From Phoronis australis (taxonomy: Eukaryota > Phoronida > Phoronidae), in NCBI GenBank assembly GCA_002633005.1, contig NMRA01000071.1, positions 1,013,961-1,077,960 on the forward strand: DNA of 64,000 nucleotides, given 5' to 3'. Under the pieces are notes generated by a model that saw only the letters and a program-made list of their open reading frames with translations, was not told the DNA's origin and searched no databases. The translations under genes were made by a program, and so were the position numbers. Shown piece after piece: positions 47,871 through 59,275 of the stretch (position 1 is its first letter; each line of letters opens with the position of its first letter).

Positions 47871-47990
47871 ACCTGTAGTCGGACAGGACCAAATCTGTTG
47901 TTATCCGTCATCAGCTTCAAAGACGCATGACTGCCAAATCTCATCTAGATCTTGTTAATTGGTTTAAGGGAAAGTGACAGCTGCGGACCC

Positions 47991-50644
47991 CGGACACTGG
48001 ACTCCTGACGCCTGGAATCCCAGACAGAAATGACGGCAATATGCGACCTTCTACGAACATGTGGGCGCGTAAAAATGACATTTCTTTAAGATTTAGGACG
48101 CACAGGTTTCACAATTTTCACTGTAGCTAAGGCTTAGACCTAGCAATGTGATCTCATTACAAATTAATACGCACAGTAAAGTGATCCTAACAGCCCTTTG
48201 CAACAATTACGTATCTTAAAATGTACTTTGGAAATTTTTAGCAATACGGAATGAATCAAATTCACGTTAGGTAAGGATATAGACATGCGTAATTGTTACC
48301 ATGGCGACTGAGTATCATAAAGGCTTCCACCTGAAACTAAAATTTGACGAACATGATAATAAATATCATAAAGCTACGTGTATTGGGAAGAAATATTCAA
48401 GTGCAATAAGCTTCAGACTTCATAACCCAATTATAACATATTTCTGTATATCGCCTACTAAGATTGTTGACACCTTGTAGCTTTGTTATATCTTGTAGTA
48501 GAAAGTATGTGTCATATTGTGGAACATAATGACACTTTGAACAGAAGTTGACTTTCAAAGAAAATTGATTTTAAAATAATTTGAACAGAATTGAGCAGTG
48601 TGCAAGGTCAATTGGATGCGCACTTCAAATTTAAAGAATAGAAGGTTCATAGTAATTAGGGCACAAGCACCGGAAAATGTACAAAACAACTTTGTGTAGC
48701 ATTGTGTCTACAAAATGTATGATAGTTAAATCTTCACCGACGACAATGTAGCCGTTTTAACTTGTATTTAAGCTAAAAACGTCACCATGTTTTCCAACTC
48801 AAATTGTGAACACTTTAACCAATATAGACGTTACACGTGAGTGATTAAATGCTGGTTTTAACACTTGGATTGCACAGCGTGGTAGTTAAGGCTACAATGT
48901 ATGTATTATTAAATTTTGCCAACAGAATATTTGTGAAAATATCGTTTAAGCAATTTAATTCCGTAACCTATGCTGTAGACATTGCAAAATGGCGACCAAA
49001 CTGAAAAAGACACAATTTGACACATAAATGTCAATAACTTTTAAAGCACCATGCGATTTTGATATTTTTTCATTTTTGCATTTCAGGTATCAACACCTTT
49101 CCTGTGGTGTTTGTGTTTGTCTTGAAACCGAAAAAAATATTTTAGGCTCAACCTTTTCAAACAGCCTCGAACCCATAATCAAAAACATCTTTTATAAATA
49201 ATATCTGAATACCTTGATTAAATTTGGTGCACAAATCGGAAAATTTCCGTAATAATCACATGAGCCACTCATGTCAGCCTAAAAAGTGCCTCTCGGATTT
49301 CCAATCATTTTGAGTATGGGCACCAGGCAATTGTATCATCACTTGTGCCTGCGTAATCTCTTACCCACGTTCAGTTACGAACGCTCAATACCGGGTAAAA
49401 AAGTAACAGGGATATGTCAGACAGCATTATGGTCCCTTAAATGGTGATTCTAGTTACTTATTTTTCTTGAAATCATTTTAAATGTAACGAAGTTACAAAA
49501 ACATTGCGGCATTTTTAGAACAAAAAGCATCAAAAATACCCAAGAGATAATTTAGATTTGTTCGTGTATGCAAGGTCTATCCAAAACATTTATTTCAATG
49601 TCCACAGCCCTGCAAACTGGTTCAACACTACAAAAATTGCTTACGGACTTACCTCCCTGTCACCTGATGAATCCAGCGAAACCACAAAGTAATATCAATC
49701 TTAATTGGTTGTCCTTATGTCCCACCTCCTAGTCCCATTTTGTGTTTCCTTTCATTGCTGTCAAGCTAGAAATTTGCTGACTTCGGTATTTAAAAACGTT
49801 TCGTTTTCTTCATAAAATTTTGAAGGCGTATAGGTAGAAACCTGAGAGGTCAATATGTGCAAAATTGATGGTTTTTGCGCCAAAACTACATCATGATCAC
49901 ATACACAAAGTACAAGGGTGGTCTGGAAGATGAACCGAAGAGTGATTTTTTTGATTTTCTCATGGAATGGCTCTTAAGGTACATGTAGTAAAACCTTGAG
50001 AAAATAAATTTGATAAACTGATAGGCAACAAGTCTACACTTATTAAACAACAGTCAAGCTCCTCAAACCAATCAAATGTTAACCAATAATTGTCTCGTAA
50101 ATGTATATTGAAAGACTCTCGAGACAATTTCATTCAGTGTTAAGGATTTTGCATATTGGCAAATCTCTTAAACAGTCTTGCAAGAAGAGAAAGTCCTGTG
50201 TCCCCTAACGACAAACAACCTATATTACAGCTGTATATCGAATACATATGCCAAGTAGTGATTGTTCAGAAACCTATGTAGGCAGGGACAAACAATTTCT
50301 GATGGCAGACGACTTAGCTACGGTGACACCTGTGACGCTGTCATGTTCAACCACTTTCAGTAATTGAACTCTATACTGTGTTATTGTACTAATTTTTTGG
50401 AATACTAGGGGTTTCCAATGCATTCTAAACTAATGATACATTAATTTATTATGATTAAAATTGAAAGTCCCTGTGAAAACGTGAATGATGAAATGACCTT
50501 AAAAAAGTAGCTCTACCAAACATCCCTAAAGCCCAACAACATTCCTCGGGATATATATATAAGGCAAACACTGTACGTACTAGCGAGAAATTAGTCAATT
50601 AAAGAACCAAAGAAAATAATCTCGGATATTGTAAGATCGGAATG
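47991..50644. other. AT-rich non-coding sequence
   Basis: Nothing recognised. It is probably intron of the kringle gene up to the copia insertion. Confidence 0.4.
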
Positions 50645-50813
50645 TGTTGATTAGAGTAGCTCCCATGACCATACACTATTTATCATTACAGACTCATATA
50701 TCACGACTGAGCATGCGCAGTGTCTTTTTTCTCTCTCCACGTTTCAGAGTGTGTAGTTTGTAGACGTGTATTTTATAGCACGCAATAAATCAGGGATGGA
50801 TCACAAATCAACA
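50645..50813 (+). repeat. 5' LTR of the copia element
   Basis: TGTTGATTAG to AATCAACA, 169 bp. It contains the gag start codon (50796) and an AATAAA (50783-50788) near its right end. Confidence 0.9.
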
Positions 50814-50826
50814 GGTTATGGGCCCA
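50814..50826 (+). other. Primer binding site, initiator tRNA-Met half-molecule type
   Basis: GGTTATGGGCCCA directly follows the LTR and is complementary to the anticodon-loop region of eukaryotic initiator tRNA-Met (TGGGCCCATAACC), not to its 3' end. Priming from an internal tRNA fragment is known for Drosophila copia and relatives. Confidence 0.8.
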
Positions 50827-51185
50827 AAAGTTGCCCATACTTTTCTGGCAATGCTGAAGACCTCAAAGTGTGGGAAACGCAATTCCTGAAGTATCTGTGC
50901 ACACAAGTCAAAGGGTACAATGTCCTTGTCGACGATAAACCGGATTCGGATTTCTCAGCAAAGAACGGGTGTGCTTATGCAGAACTCGTACAAGTTCTCG
51001 ACGATCGATCACTCATGCTGATCATGAACGATATTTCAAATTACGGGAAAGCAGCCTACCAAACGCCAAAAGCGCACTATGACAGTACAGAAGAACCACG
51101 AGTGTAACACTGTGTAAAGAGCTGACAACATCGGTAATGAAACCAGAACATAACGTCACTGCCTACGTAATCCGTGCATGACCAG

Positions 51186-51593
51186 GGCCCGGTCTCTAAT
51201 CTTTGTACTCGAAACGAACTCGAAACTATTTTTGACAATTTCTCTGCTCCTTTTGTGCGAACTTAAGATAATTGGTTATCAGACTGTGCTCGAATACATT
51301 ATAGTTTATGCATAGGAGTTTCTAGTTCAAGTTTGCCCTTGAAGACCCTTATATTCGTGCTACAAACTCGAGTAAAAACTCGAAATTTCGAGTTCAAACT
51401 CGAACTTATTGCTTTAATATTGGGTTTACAAACTGTGAACTAAGGGCAATAAATTATCTACGTAAGTTATTGTGTACTCGAGCATAGAATAATAGACACT
51501 TATCTTGAGTTCGCCCAAAAGTAGAGTAGAAAATGCCAAACCTAATTTCGAGTTCCATTTCGAGTAAAAAGATTGGAGACTGGGCCCTGGTTT
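51186..51593. mobile_element. 404-bp MITE, copy 2, inserted in copia gag
   Basis: CCAGGGCCCGGTCTCTAATC ... GGAGACTGGGCCCTGG is very close to 34815-35224. It splits one conserved gag block into two halves that still align with the family on each side, which fixes the insertion point. Confidence 0.9.
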
Positions 51594-52100
51594 ACGGGCA
51601 GCAGGTGAGAACATTTCTGACAATCTTTTGATCGTTATGGTACTAAACGGCCTTCCCGAATAATATCCACCATTTGTTTTTGTTCACACGCAACTACACA
51701 AATGCAAGATCCTAGTTGAATTCAGGGCGGCACTCTCAAACTACGCGAACACGGAAGCCATGAGAATCCCTGTAGAACGAGCATGCCCCTCGGCAAGTTC
51801 GCAAGTCACAGGCAGACACTCGATTCTACGCTCTATCGCCCACTGGTATTCGTGCACAAAATACGGGCACACAACTGCAGAATACCACTCGAAAGCCTAA
51901 CTAAAATGCAGGTAATGTCATCAACTAAGACTCAAAGACGAGGCTTGTTTTAAGATGAAGAAAGACGCCGCAACCAACACAGCAAAACTGTCTACAGGTA
52001 ACGACTATTCGTTCACCACAAACACAGACGGGTCAACAGCTAGAAGCAGAAAACATATGGTCGACTGTAGGGCAACTTCTCACAAGGCAAATAGCACTGA

Positions 52101-53430
52101 TTGCTGCACCAGCTTGACAAATCCTTAAACCCCGAAAAGCGCTACAAAGGACTTTCCGACGGCAGCAAGAACAACAAACGTGCAACCGCGAAAGGGGAAG
52201 CTACTTTCACAGTGTTAGACTCAGAGGGGATCGAAAGGCAAATTGTCTGCAAAAACGCGCTGCTGGTATTGACGTGCCCAATCAGCCTATTTTCTGTACG
52301 GAAAGCCGTGGCCAACGGTGCTAGCTTCAAGATCTCACAGAAGGAAAATTCGCTCTCACATAACGGGACGAAATTCAACATGTTGCAATTTGATAATACA
52401 TTCTCGAAAAGGCGGGAAAAGTGACCAATCACGCAAGCGTATCACGTACCCTGGATAAATGGCACCTCATTTTCGGACACATGAATCAAAAGGGCATACT
52501 TAGGTTACAAACGGTTTGCCCTGGAATGAACGTGACCAAAACCGGAGATAACTTACGCGAGACCTACCAACGCAACAAAATAACTAAACAGCCAAAGAAC
52601 AAAGATGTCTTCGCTTCACTCGCGACACGACAACTCGAACGAGTCCATACAGACGTCGGCACGCCAGTGACCCCTACATCAAGAGAAGGTTACAAGTACA
52701 TTGCTAATTTTGTAGATGAGTACTCCAGTATGCTGTTTGTTTACTTCAGGCGATTCAACGATGAAACATATGCCGCATTCAAAAGTTTCATCGCTGACGT
52801 CGCACAAATCGGACGAATAACCGAGATACACGGCGGCAAAGGTGGCGAATACGTCGGAGCAAATTTCTGTAAAGTGCTAACCGATAACAGCAAAAAACAA
52901 ACCAATACAGCACCCAACACTCCATTTCAGAACTACAATTCCTAACGTCTGATGGATATGGCTCGTTGTTTGCACCAAGGCGGATCAAGTCCGAAAAACC
53001 TTCGGAAATAGGCCGTGAAACACGCGCAGTCCCTTTGAAACAGAAGTTTTCATTAGAGAAAAAAAAACAGAATTCGATCAAAAACTCGACATGCGACTCA
53101 TACATGCACTCGAAAAACAGTGCACTGCATGCATCGAGGGTCACAAGCAGAATTTCGACAACTGCGGAACCAGGAATTTACATTGGCATCAACACGATTA
53201 ATAAAGGCTACATCGTTCTTTGCAGGAATGGAAGGGTATTGACCTCTCGAAATGTCTTGTTTGGCAAACAAACAACACGTGACGCCGAACCAGACGAAGA
53301 TGATACGTCTATCAAGCCGATAAAGCCCGGTACATCAAAACCGACTGACAGCCGGCACCACGAGGCACCGACTAAGACACCAGAAGTCGAGGATGCGGAG
53401 TCAACTGCACATGAGCGAACACGCAGCTAG
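52101..53430 (+). pseudogene. Copia protease end and integrase remnant
   Basis: 52101-52424 shows the region after the retropepsin (GLSDGSKNNKRATAKGEATF, PISLFSVRKAVANG). 52421-52945 has the GAG-pre-integrase block (KWHLIFGHMNQKGILRL) and the integrase core: HTDVGTPVTPTSREGYKY and VDEYS are present, but the position of the second catalytic aspartate reads GGKGGEY and the glutamate block is lost after APNTPFQN. 52966-53330 holds the C-terminal integrase piece (GIYIGINTINKGYIVL). At least two frame changes occur. Confidence 0.75.
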
Positions 53431-53439
53431 CACACAACC

Positions 53440-54400
53440 GTTACTGATTTCCTCAAACACCCAGCATTTCGTGTGAGCTATAAAGACCCAGGCGTCTACA
53501 TTAACAACGACACAAACGTCTTTATTTTGTTTTGGGTCGACGACATAATTTTGGCAAGTGACAAAACGGAACACAGTACACATATGAAGGAACAAGTAAA
53601 CGAAGGCTTCCGAGTGGACGACCGTGGACCCCTACACTGGTTCCTAGTGGGTATAGATTTCTAGCGCTTACCCGACGGTTCGTAGACGATGAGTTAAGAA
53701 CGTTGTGTTGAGACGACACTCAAACGTTTTGACATGTATGAGTGCAAGCCTGCACCGACACCTGTGGATGCTGGTGCGATACTTGCCAAATAGTCAGACG
53801 AGGAGCACGCTCAGTTTCTCAGACTTGGATTTCCCTACCGTCAACTCGTGGGAAGTCTAATTTATGCCGCAAATGCCTCACCCCCGGACATTTCTTGGAC
53901 ATTGTCAAAATTGTCACTGTTCCTTGACAAAACTGGACCGGCACACGTGACCACCATAAAGCACATATTGCGCTAACTGAAAGGGACCAACAAGCTCTCG
54001 CTTACTTTAAGAACAACGGATAGTCTGTTAACAGGGTACTCCGACTCGGAGTAGGCACGAGACGCCGACGACCGTCAATCTACCTCTGGTTTCAAGTTAT
54101 CTTCACGCTTGGAAGCGCGCCAATCTCCTGGAAGACTTGGAAACAGCCGACAAACGCGTTGTCATCGTGCGAAGCCGCCGAGTACATGTACATGGCACTT
54201 ACTGAAGCCACGAAGGAACTGATGTATATGCGATGTTTGTTATCTGCTTTCGGAATCCCTCAACAGCACATACGATTATTCACTGTCATACGAAGCAACG
54301 ATTGCGTGGATTTTCAGAATGTGAACAGCAAAGCAACTTGGCTGATGCTGATATTTTTACGAAACCGCTCTCGATAGATGGACATTTGAGAGCCGTAGTG
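53440..54400 (+). pseudogene. Copia reverse transcriptase and RNase H remnant
   Basis: Only the RT palm part around the active site is left (DPGVYINNDTNVFILFWVDD, then IILASDKT, with WVDD in place of YVDD). The N-terminal RT blocks are absent, so a deletion joins the integrase linker to it. RNase H follows in broken frames: PYRQLVGSLIYAANASPPDI, LKGTNKLSLTL, GYSDSE*ARDADDRQSTSGF, then SSCEAAEYMYMALTEATKEL. Several stops occur. Confidence 0.75.
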
Positions 54401-54407
54401 GCTATCC

Positions 54408-54415
54408 AAGAGGGG
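54408..54415 (+). other. Polypurine tract
   Basis: AAGAGGGG lies immediately before the 3' LTR, as required for plus-strand priming. Confidence 0.75.
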
Positions 54416-54584
54416 TGTTGATTTGAAGCGCTCCCATGACCAGACACTAATTATCATTTCGGACTCATATATCACTGCAGAGCATGCGCAGTGTCTTTTA
54501 TGTCTGTACACGTTTCATAGTGTGTAGTTTGTAGACATGTATTGTATAGCTCACAATAAATCAGTGATGGATCACAAATCAACA
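54416..54584 (+). repeat. 3' LTR of the copia element
   Basis: 169 bp, same length as the 5' LTR, about 85% identical by eye. It retains the ATGGATCACAAATCAACA end. Confidence 0.9.
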
Positions 54585-55922
54585 TTACGTCCTAGGGGCT
54601 TTCACGCTACCGGTAGCCCTTGATATAACTTATCAACCTACCAGATTTTAGACGGATCCTCCAGGGGCCAAAAAATACGACTAAACACAATTAAAAGAAC
54701 AGTCGCTGATTGCACGGTGATGGAAATTAGAAAGCACTTTACCCAAGTCTGGAAGTCTAGCACATTTTCGTGTCACTCATTGGTGTGGGAAAGGCAAAGA
54801 ATTTCAGATCACGCATCCACAGGTATTTGTCCAATTTATCAAACCTCAGATTAGCAGCCCATTTCACAGCAGTAATACTCCGTTGGTGTTGGATATACGG
54901 ATAGAACAATGCAATAGACAAAAAATGTTGATAATCAGACAACAACAAATAACATGTGAAACCCCAGTGGCGTGAAAACAAATCACCAAATGTACCTGAA
55001 GGATGTTTACGGCATTGTGGTTAAATAGAGTGTCACTGTGTAATTTGCGACGGGTGTTGTCGGACAATTTCGAATTAAATCACTCCACGTATAGATCTCG
55101 ACCACTCGATCGATACGCGGATTAAATTCTAGTGGGATGTTACTTCATCTACATGTACATGTGCATCACTTTCGATACAATTCGTTTGTTTATGCCGACC
55201 CATTGGGACCAATGCGGTTTTTGACTGCGATTGTTGTTTTGCAAATTGACCTGGTCAGGTGAAATACTTTTCGACAGTATTATGAGAATTTTCAAGTTTA
55301 TTCTGACTGGGTGTACTCTCTCCACTCTCACACTCTCCTAAGTCATCCCCTGGACCCCAGGACTACTGCTAGGTAAAAAACAATGAGAATAGGCGTGGGA
55401 GCTTACGAAAGTGCTGACAGTTGGTGAACTACAAAAAGTGTGAAATCTCCATTCTCCGGGTCACGGGCAAAATTAACGTTGACCAACCAGTGAAGTTAGT
55501 CGTGACCCAAGTATTATGTTTTAGCTTGCAATACTCTTGGACAATATTTTTTTCGTCACTGGACGACAAAAATCTCCGTGACCGCCAGGGTAAAACACAG
55601 GTAATATTCTTGGACCGCCCACGCCTGGATTAACAAGTGACACAGCAAGGCAACATGTGATATTCTTGTCAGAGCACTCTGCAGTCTCATATATAGTGTA
55701 CAGAGGGAAACAAGGGCATTTGAGACGCGTTTCTGCTGACTGCCTACTTGGTAAATGCCATGAAATCAAACAGCATCTTATTGTGATTCTAAAGAGCAGT
55801 TGGAAGCCGTGTAAGTATTGCTTACACGGTATTTGTGCTTAGCAACACGATGTTTGAGTACAATGACTGACCACAAACAGCAAGTCATGTCGACAATGCA
55901 CTTTAAACGTCATACGTTTTAC
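54585..55922. other. Sequence between copia and the kringle exon
   Basis: This is probably intron, and I see nothing specific in it. Confidence 0.4.
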
Positions 55923-56252
55923 CTGTATTTGGACAAATAGGAATGACGCAGTAGTCCCATGTGGCTTCTTTTTTGTCTGTGAAGCACCACGGCCCTTTCG
56001 TGTCTCGGTCGATATTTCTACAGTAGTTGCTGTTCTTGTCAGACGAACTCATGCGGTTAAAATCATCAAACGTTTTGGCAACAATATCCAATGTATTTCC
56101 CTGCTTTCCGATGAAATAAGCGACAATTTTTTGTAACGCCAAGCCTATGTAAATGTCATCCCATTTAACACACTGTTGACCAAAAGCAGCCCAAGACATT
56201 TTCCCTTCGTAGCCTATGCCGTATTGGTCGGAAAGACACGAAATATCCGGAA
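55923..56252 (-). CDS. Kringle-domain exon (first kringle)
   Basis: Acceptor GACACTTTCAG and donor ACAG|GTAAAAC bound 330 nt, phase 1-1. It encodes one kringle: SCLSDQYGIGYEG, SWAAFGQQCVKWDD, NYCRNIDRDTKGPWCFTD, then WDYCVIPICPNT. The kringle is longer than usual between the second and third conserved cysteine blocks (about 50 residues including VAYFIGKQGN). The G-PWCF and WDYC-IP-C boxes are intact, and no stop occurs. It would be extracellular. Upstream exons (signal peptide) were not identified at higher coordinates. Confidence 0.85.
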
Positions 56253-57089
56253 CTGAAAGTGTCAATAGCGTTGTACACATTATCTGGAGAGCATTCTATT
56301 GACTAAGGTTCCGGCCAGAAAAGCAAGAACTTAGCGCCTTCAAAGCAAGTGTTTCACATCAGTCAAGTACAGCCCATGTATGCCTCTGAACTTACTAGGT
56401 CATACTCGCAAAATACTGGTCATTGATATTTTTGCGGTCCCAGGAGCTCAGCTATTCGCCGCCAGCGCAAGGAAACGTTACACGGCCTTCAGAGCGTACT
56501 TCCTTTTGCACTCTAGTTGTACTCTTGTATAACTGTCGAAATAACTTCGATAAAGGGAAGGAAAAAATATAACATATTTCTTAATTCATAGAATTCCTTA
56601 TTACAATTTAGCATTCCAATCGCATCGACCAATCACATCAGTGGTCGCCATTTTGTTAAGTAAGGCGAATGATAGCTTAACATTTTCCTTTCGCTCGCGG
56701 CTGCACTTCGTGACTGGACTGTATTTGTTATGTGAGCCTTTAAAGCTATGCTCATTTTTCTTATACAGAATAGTTGCCAAACACATCTGTCACGCCAGTT
56801 TTAAATTTTAAGCGTTTTCTACGACTGCAGTTTCCAAACATTTTCGAAAGAAGGTGTAATTGTGTGATTTTGGTGAATTGGTTGGGTATCTATGACAGGC
56901 CGATGTGCAAGAAGAGCTGCAGTAATAACAAAACCCAGTCGACTGTAATGTCGCAAGTTAAGCACACCGTGTAAAAACACAGGACCACGTTCTTAGGCAA
57001 ACGTATAACGTATTATACCACAATATTAGCCTCGAATGGCAGATACAACCGTGTAATAACCCATAAAGTTATGTCACTAGTGAGATAAC
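56253..57089. other. Upstream flank or intron of the kringle gene
   Basis: No exon or promoter element that I can support. Confidence 0.35.
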
Positions 57090-57180
57090 ATTTTGGCGGG
57101 AAACCGAGGCCAGATTCGAACCCGGGCCTCCACAGTTGCGAGTCGACGACTTTACCACTACACCACTCAGCGGCTGACGT
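57090..57180 (-). repeat. tRNA-derived SINE head or tRNA pseudogene
   Basis: On the - strand GAGTGGTGTAGTGGTAAAG resembles a pol III A box (57168-57151) and GGGTTCGAATCTGG a B box (57123-57110). The spacing is about right for a tRNA. A complete cloverleaf with a matched acceptor stem is not formed, so I prefer a SINE. Confidence 0.6.
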
Positions 57181-57726
57181 CATCGAACGTGAAAATAGAA
57201 TACTTAAATGAGCACGCGCAACAATCGCATGTTCAGCAAAGAGCATTGCACTGAGAATTATACGCTATGAAAAATAAGACGCATAAACGATATTTTAATT
57301 CAGTGAAATTTTTCTCTCGTGTTCTCTCACTTGTAAATCACCGATCTCCAATTTGAATGCAGGTGTCGTGTGGTCGGGATCCTTTGACTTGAGCATTATA
57401 GTCAGTTACTAGTGGTAACCTACTTTAGCAGACGATATTTTCCGGTCGAAGCTTAGCGTAATAAGATGTGTAGTAAGCTATAACAGTTGCTAAACCTTAA
57501 TTTATAGATTCACTTTATTTCTATTTCGTTTTATTTTCAATTGGTTTTGAGTAAAAGCATTATTTTACAAAAATATCTCGGTTTTTCTTAAAAGGTCACG
57601 ACCTCCGACCCCGGGCCTCTGACATAGAAAGTAGTTACAAAGCCGAGGCGAGTCGAGAACGGTAGATCGATTCACTGCAATGTTTCTCGTTCAGTATGTG
57701 GTATAAATAGATTATTACATGTTCTC

Positions 57727-57833
57727 AGTCGTTATCCCCCTTCTCTAGAGCCCTCTTGGATTTTGTAGAAATATATCCTTCGGGGCTAACAACAATTCTG
57801 CACTTGGGCTCTAGATTACCGGGGATAACGACT
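57727..57833. repeat. Hairpin with 27-bp inverted arms
   Basis: AGTCGTTATCCCCCTTCTCT...AGAGCCC (57727-57753) and its near-inverse GGGCTCTAGATTACCGGGGA...TAACGACT (57806-57833) enclose about 52 bp. A 63-codon - strand frame runs across it. It is probably a tiny MITE. Confidence 0.65.
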
Positions 57834-59001
57834 TCGCCATATAATAATCTGTATATATCGGTTAAATTATGAATTATAACTGTGAATAGCACGTACGCGT
57901 ACAATAAGGCATTCACATTTATATCTGATCACAAGTCTCCCCCTGCTTTGAAAACAAACAATCGTTTAGATAATATTCGGACAGAATGTGAACTAAAATG
58001 ATAGGAAAAACGCTACATACCATAGTCCAGATTCTACACTTGAAGGCCGCTTTTGTGAGAAAGAAGCACTCAACTGGAGAAGTTTGTAATGACACGTAAA
58101 TAAATATAACTTTTACCCCTTGGAACGCTACGTACATGTATTGTGTTCTTACTCCAAAGGGCTCGGAATGGGCGCAAAGCCGTTTACTAAATTAAATATT
58201 CAAATTTGCGCCGTTGTGGGTAAAAACTGACCGAATAAAATCTTCCTTTAGTAATCTAAATTATTATCGGCGTTGCAAAAATTGCTTTTCTACATTTTTT
58301 CTGCTGCTAAAATCGTGGTCTTATCTTTTGCGTCGACTTTCGGCGCAATGAAACATTGCGTCACCTATTACCCAGTATCTTTTTTCCCAGATTCTTCAAT
58401 CACACGTTCTCTCCCGAGGTTGCCTAAACGTCACAATAAATGATTAGAATTGATTTCATTTCATTATATGTTTTTGGAATTTGATATCCGTGAACCGAAT
58501 TTTAGAACAAATTTGCTGCGAGGTTGATGGGAGATGTTGAAAAAAATCTGGAAGTGGCGCGTGTCACGAAGCCACTACTTTCAAAACAACTACATACATT
58601 TCTTTGTTACGAATAGAGAGAATTACGCAAGAAAATGACGTCGGATATTTTCGCTTAAACGGCCCTAAGGGTCAAGGTGAATGTCAATTGAGTTCCAGAT
58701 TTTGCATGCACACCCGACGGTTTTTATCTCATGTTGATACAAGCTTTAAGGCGAGGTGAAGAGCGTAATTATTCGAGCTGTGTGCGATTTCGAGGTCTGT
58801 CGGAGCTCAATATTCAATGATACCTTGCTGTATTTTGACTATAGTCTTCATGCAGCTAGCTGGAAAAATAGGAAGACTCTAGCTTCATAAAATTTTTTAC
58901 TCCGAAAGTTACAACAAATTCTGAATGTTGATGGATCATGGATGACACTATAACCGATCACATTCTTCCGTTTTTATGCGCCCATTAATCTCTGCACTAT
59001 T
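57834..59001. other. Non-coding flank, nothing identified
   Basis: No domain or repeat partner was seen. Confidence 0.35.
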
Positions 59002-59275
59002 TTGAAGGCGAAGGCAACCTTTTTCCATGTCATTTTGAGCTAAAATTACACGTCCGCTACTCCGGAAGTGACATTTTAGGAGGCAAGCGTTTCCCGCCAC
59101 TTGGTTTTGCGTTGACTTTCCCATGCGAATCTGTTCTATTCTACTTTTGTTTTGTGCTGTTTGTCAACATATGTCGCCACCACTTTCCATCGGCGAGTAT
59201 TCTGCGGCAAGATAGGTTAGTAGAGAACTCAACTACGTTGGATTTAGGTATAGTTTAGTGTGTTGTAAGCTGAAA

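Larger units (their letters stand above)
46340..47990. repeat. Higher-order tandem array with CTCF-like cores
   Basis: Eleven diverged subunits of about 138-164 bp each carry a CCACTAGGGGGC-type core. Positions are 46378, 46520, 46661, 46825, 46963, 47116, 47275, 47425, 47567, 47707 and 47857. Subunits fall into three types in the order C-A-B repeated. Same-type spacing is 432-462 bp, so the true period is a trimer of about 445 bp. Type-specific text includes GATACAGC(T/C)(A/G)TGGGT(A/G)CAAAA before B cores and GGATAG(C/T)GTCACCT after C cores. The array has no coding capacity. It sits in the intron between the two kringle exons. Confidence 0.85.
50796..51780 (+). pseudogene. Copia gag remnant
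   Basis: The start codon lies in the last 18 bases of the LTR (MDHKST) and translation runs through the primer site. YFSGNAEDLKVWETQFLKYL is typical of copia gag N-termini. After a frame break, VTAYVIRA (about 51158) resumes beyond the MITE as AAGENISDNLLIVMVLNGLP (about 51599), which is the family's conserved block. Stops and frame changes follow, and no intact zinc knuckle is seen. Confidence 0.75.
50645..54584 (+). mobile_element. Ty1/copia LTR retrotransposon, old and defective
   Basis: The element has two 169-bp LTRs (TGTTGATT...AATCAACA), a primer site, a purine tract and remains of gag, protease, integrase, reverse transcriptase and RNase H in copia order (integrase before RT). The LTRs differ at roughly 25 of 169 positions by eye, so the insertion is old. 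The bases next to the ends (GAATG left, TTACG right) do not form a 5-bp target duplication. A MITE interrupts gag, and much of the RT has been deleted. It cannot be autonomous. Confidence 0.9.

Noticed and set aside
50766-50795. Upstream ATG at 50766 as the gag start
   Set aside because: It adds residues encoded only by LTR sequence. The ATG at 50796, just before the conserved part, is simpler.
55149-55331. Possible kringle-gene first exon on the - strand
   Set aside because: There is no signal peptide, and it lies downstream of the first kringle exon in the gene's direction.
57090-57180. Functional tRNA gene
   Set aside because: A and B box-like stretches are present, but I could not pair a full acceptor stem. 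A SINE is more likely.
57725-57916. 63-residue secreted peptide with a hydrophobic start
   Set aside because: The frame runs across a 107-bp hairpin and has no splice or polyadenylation support.
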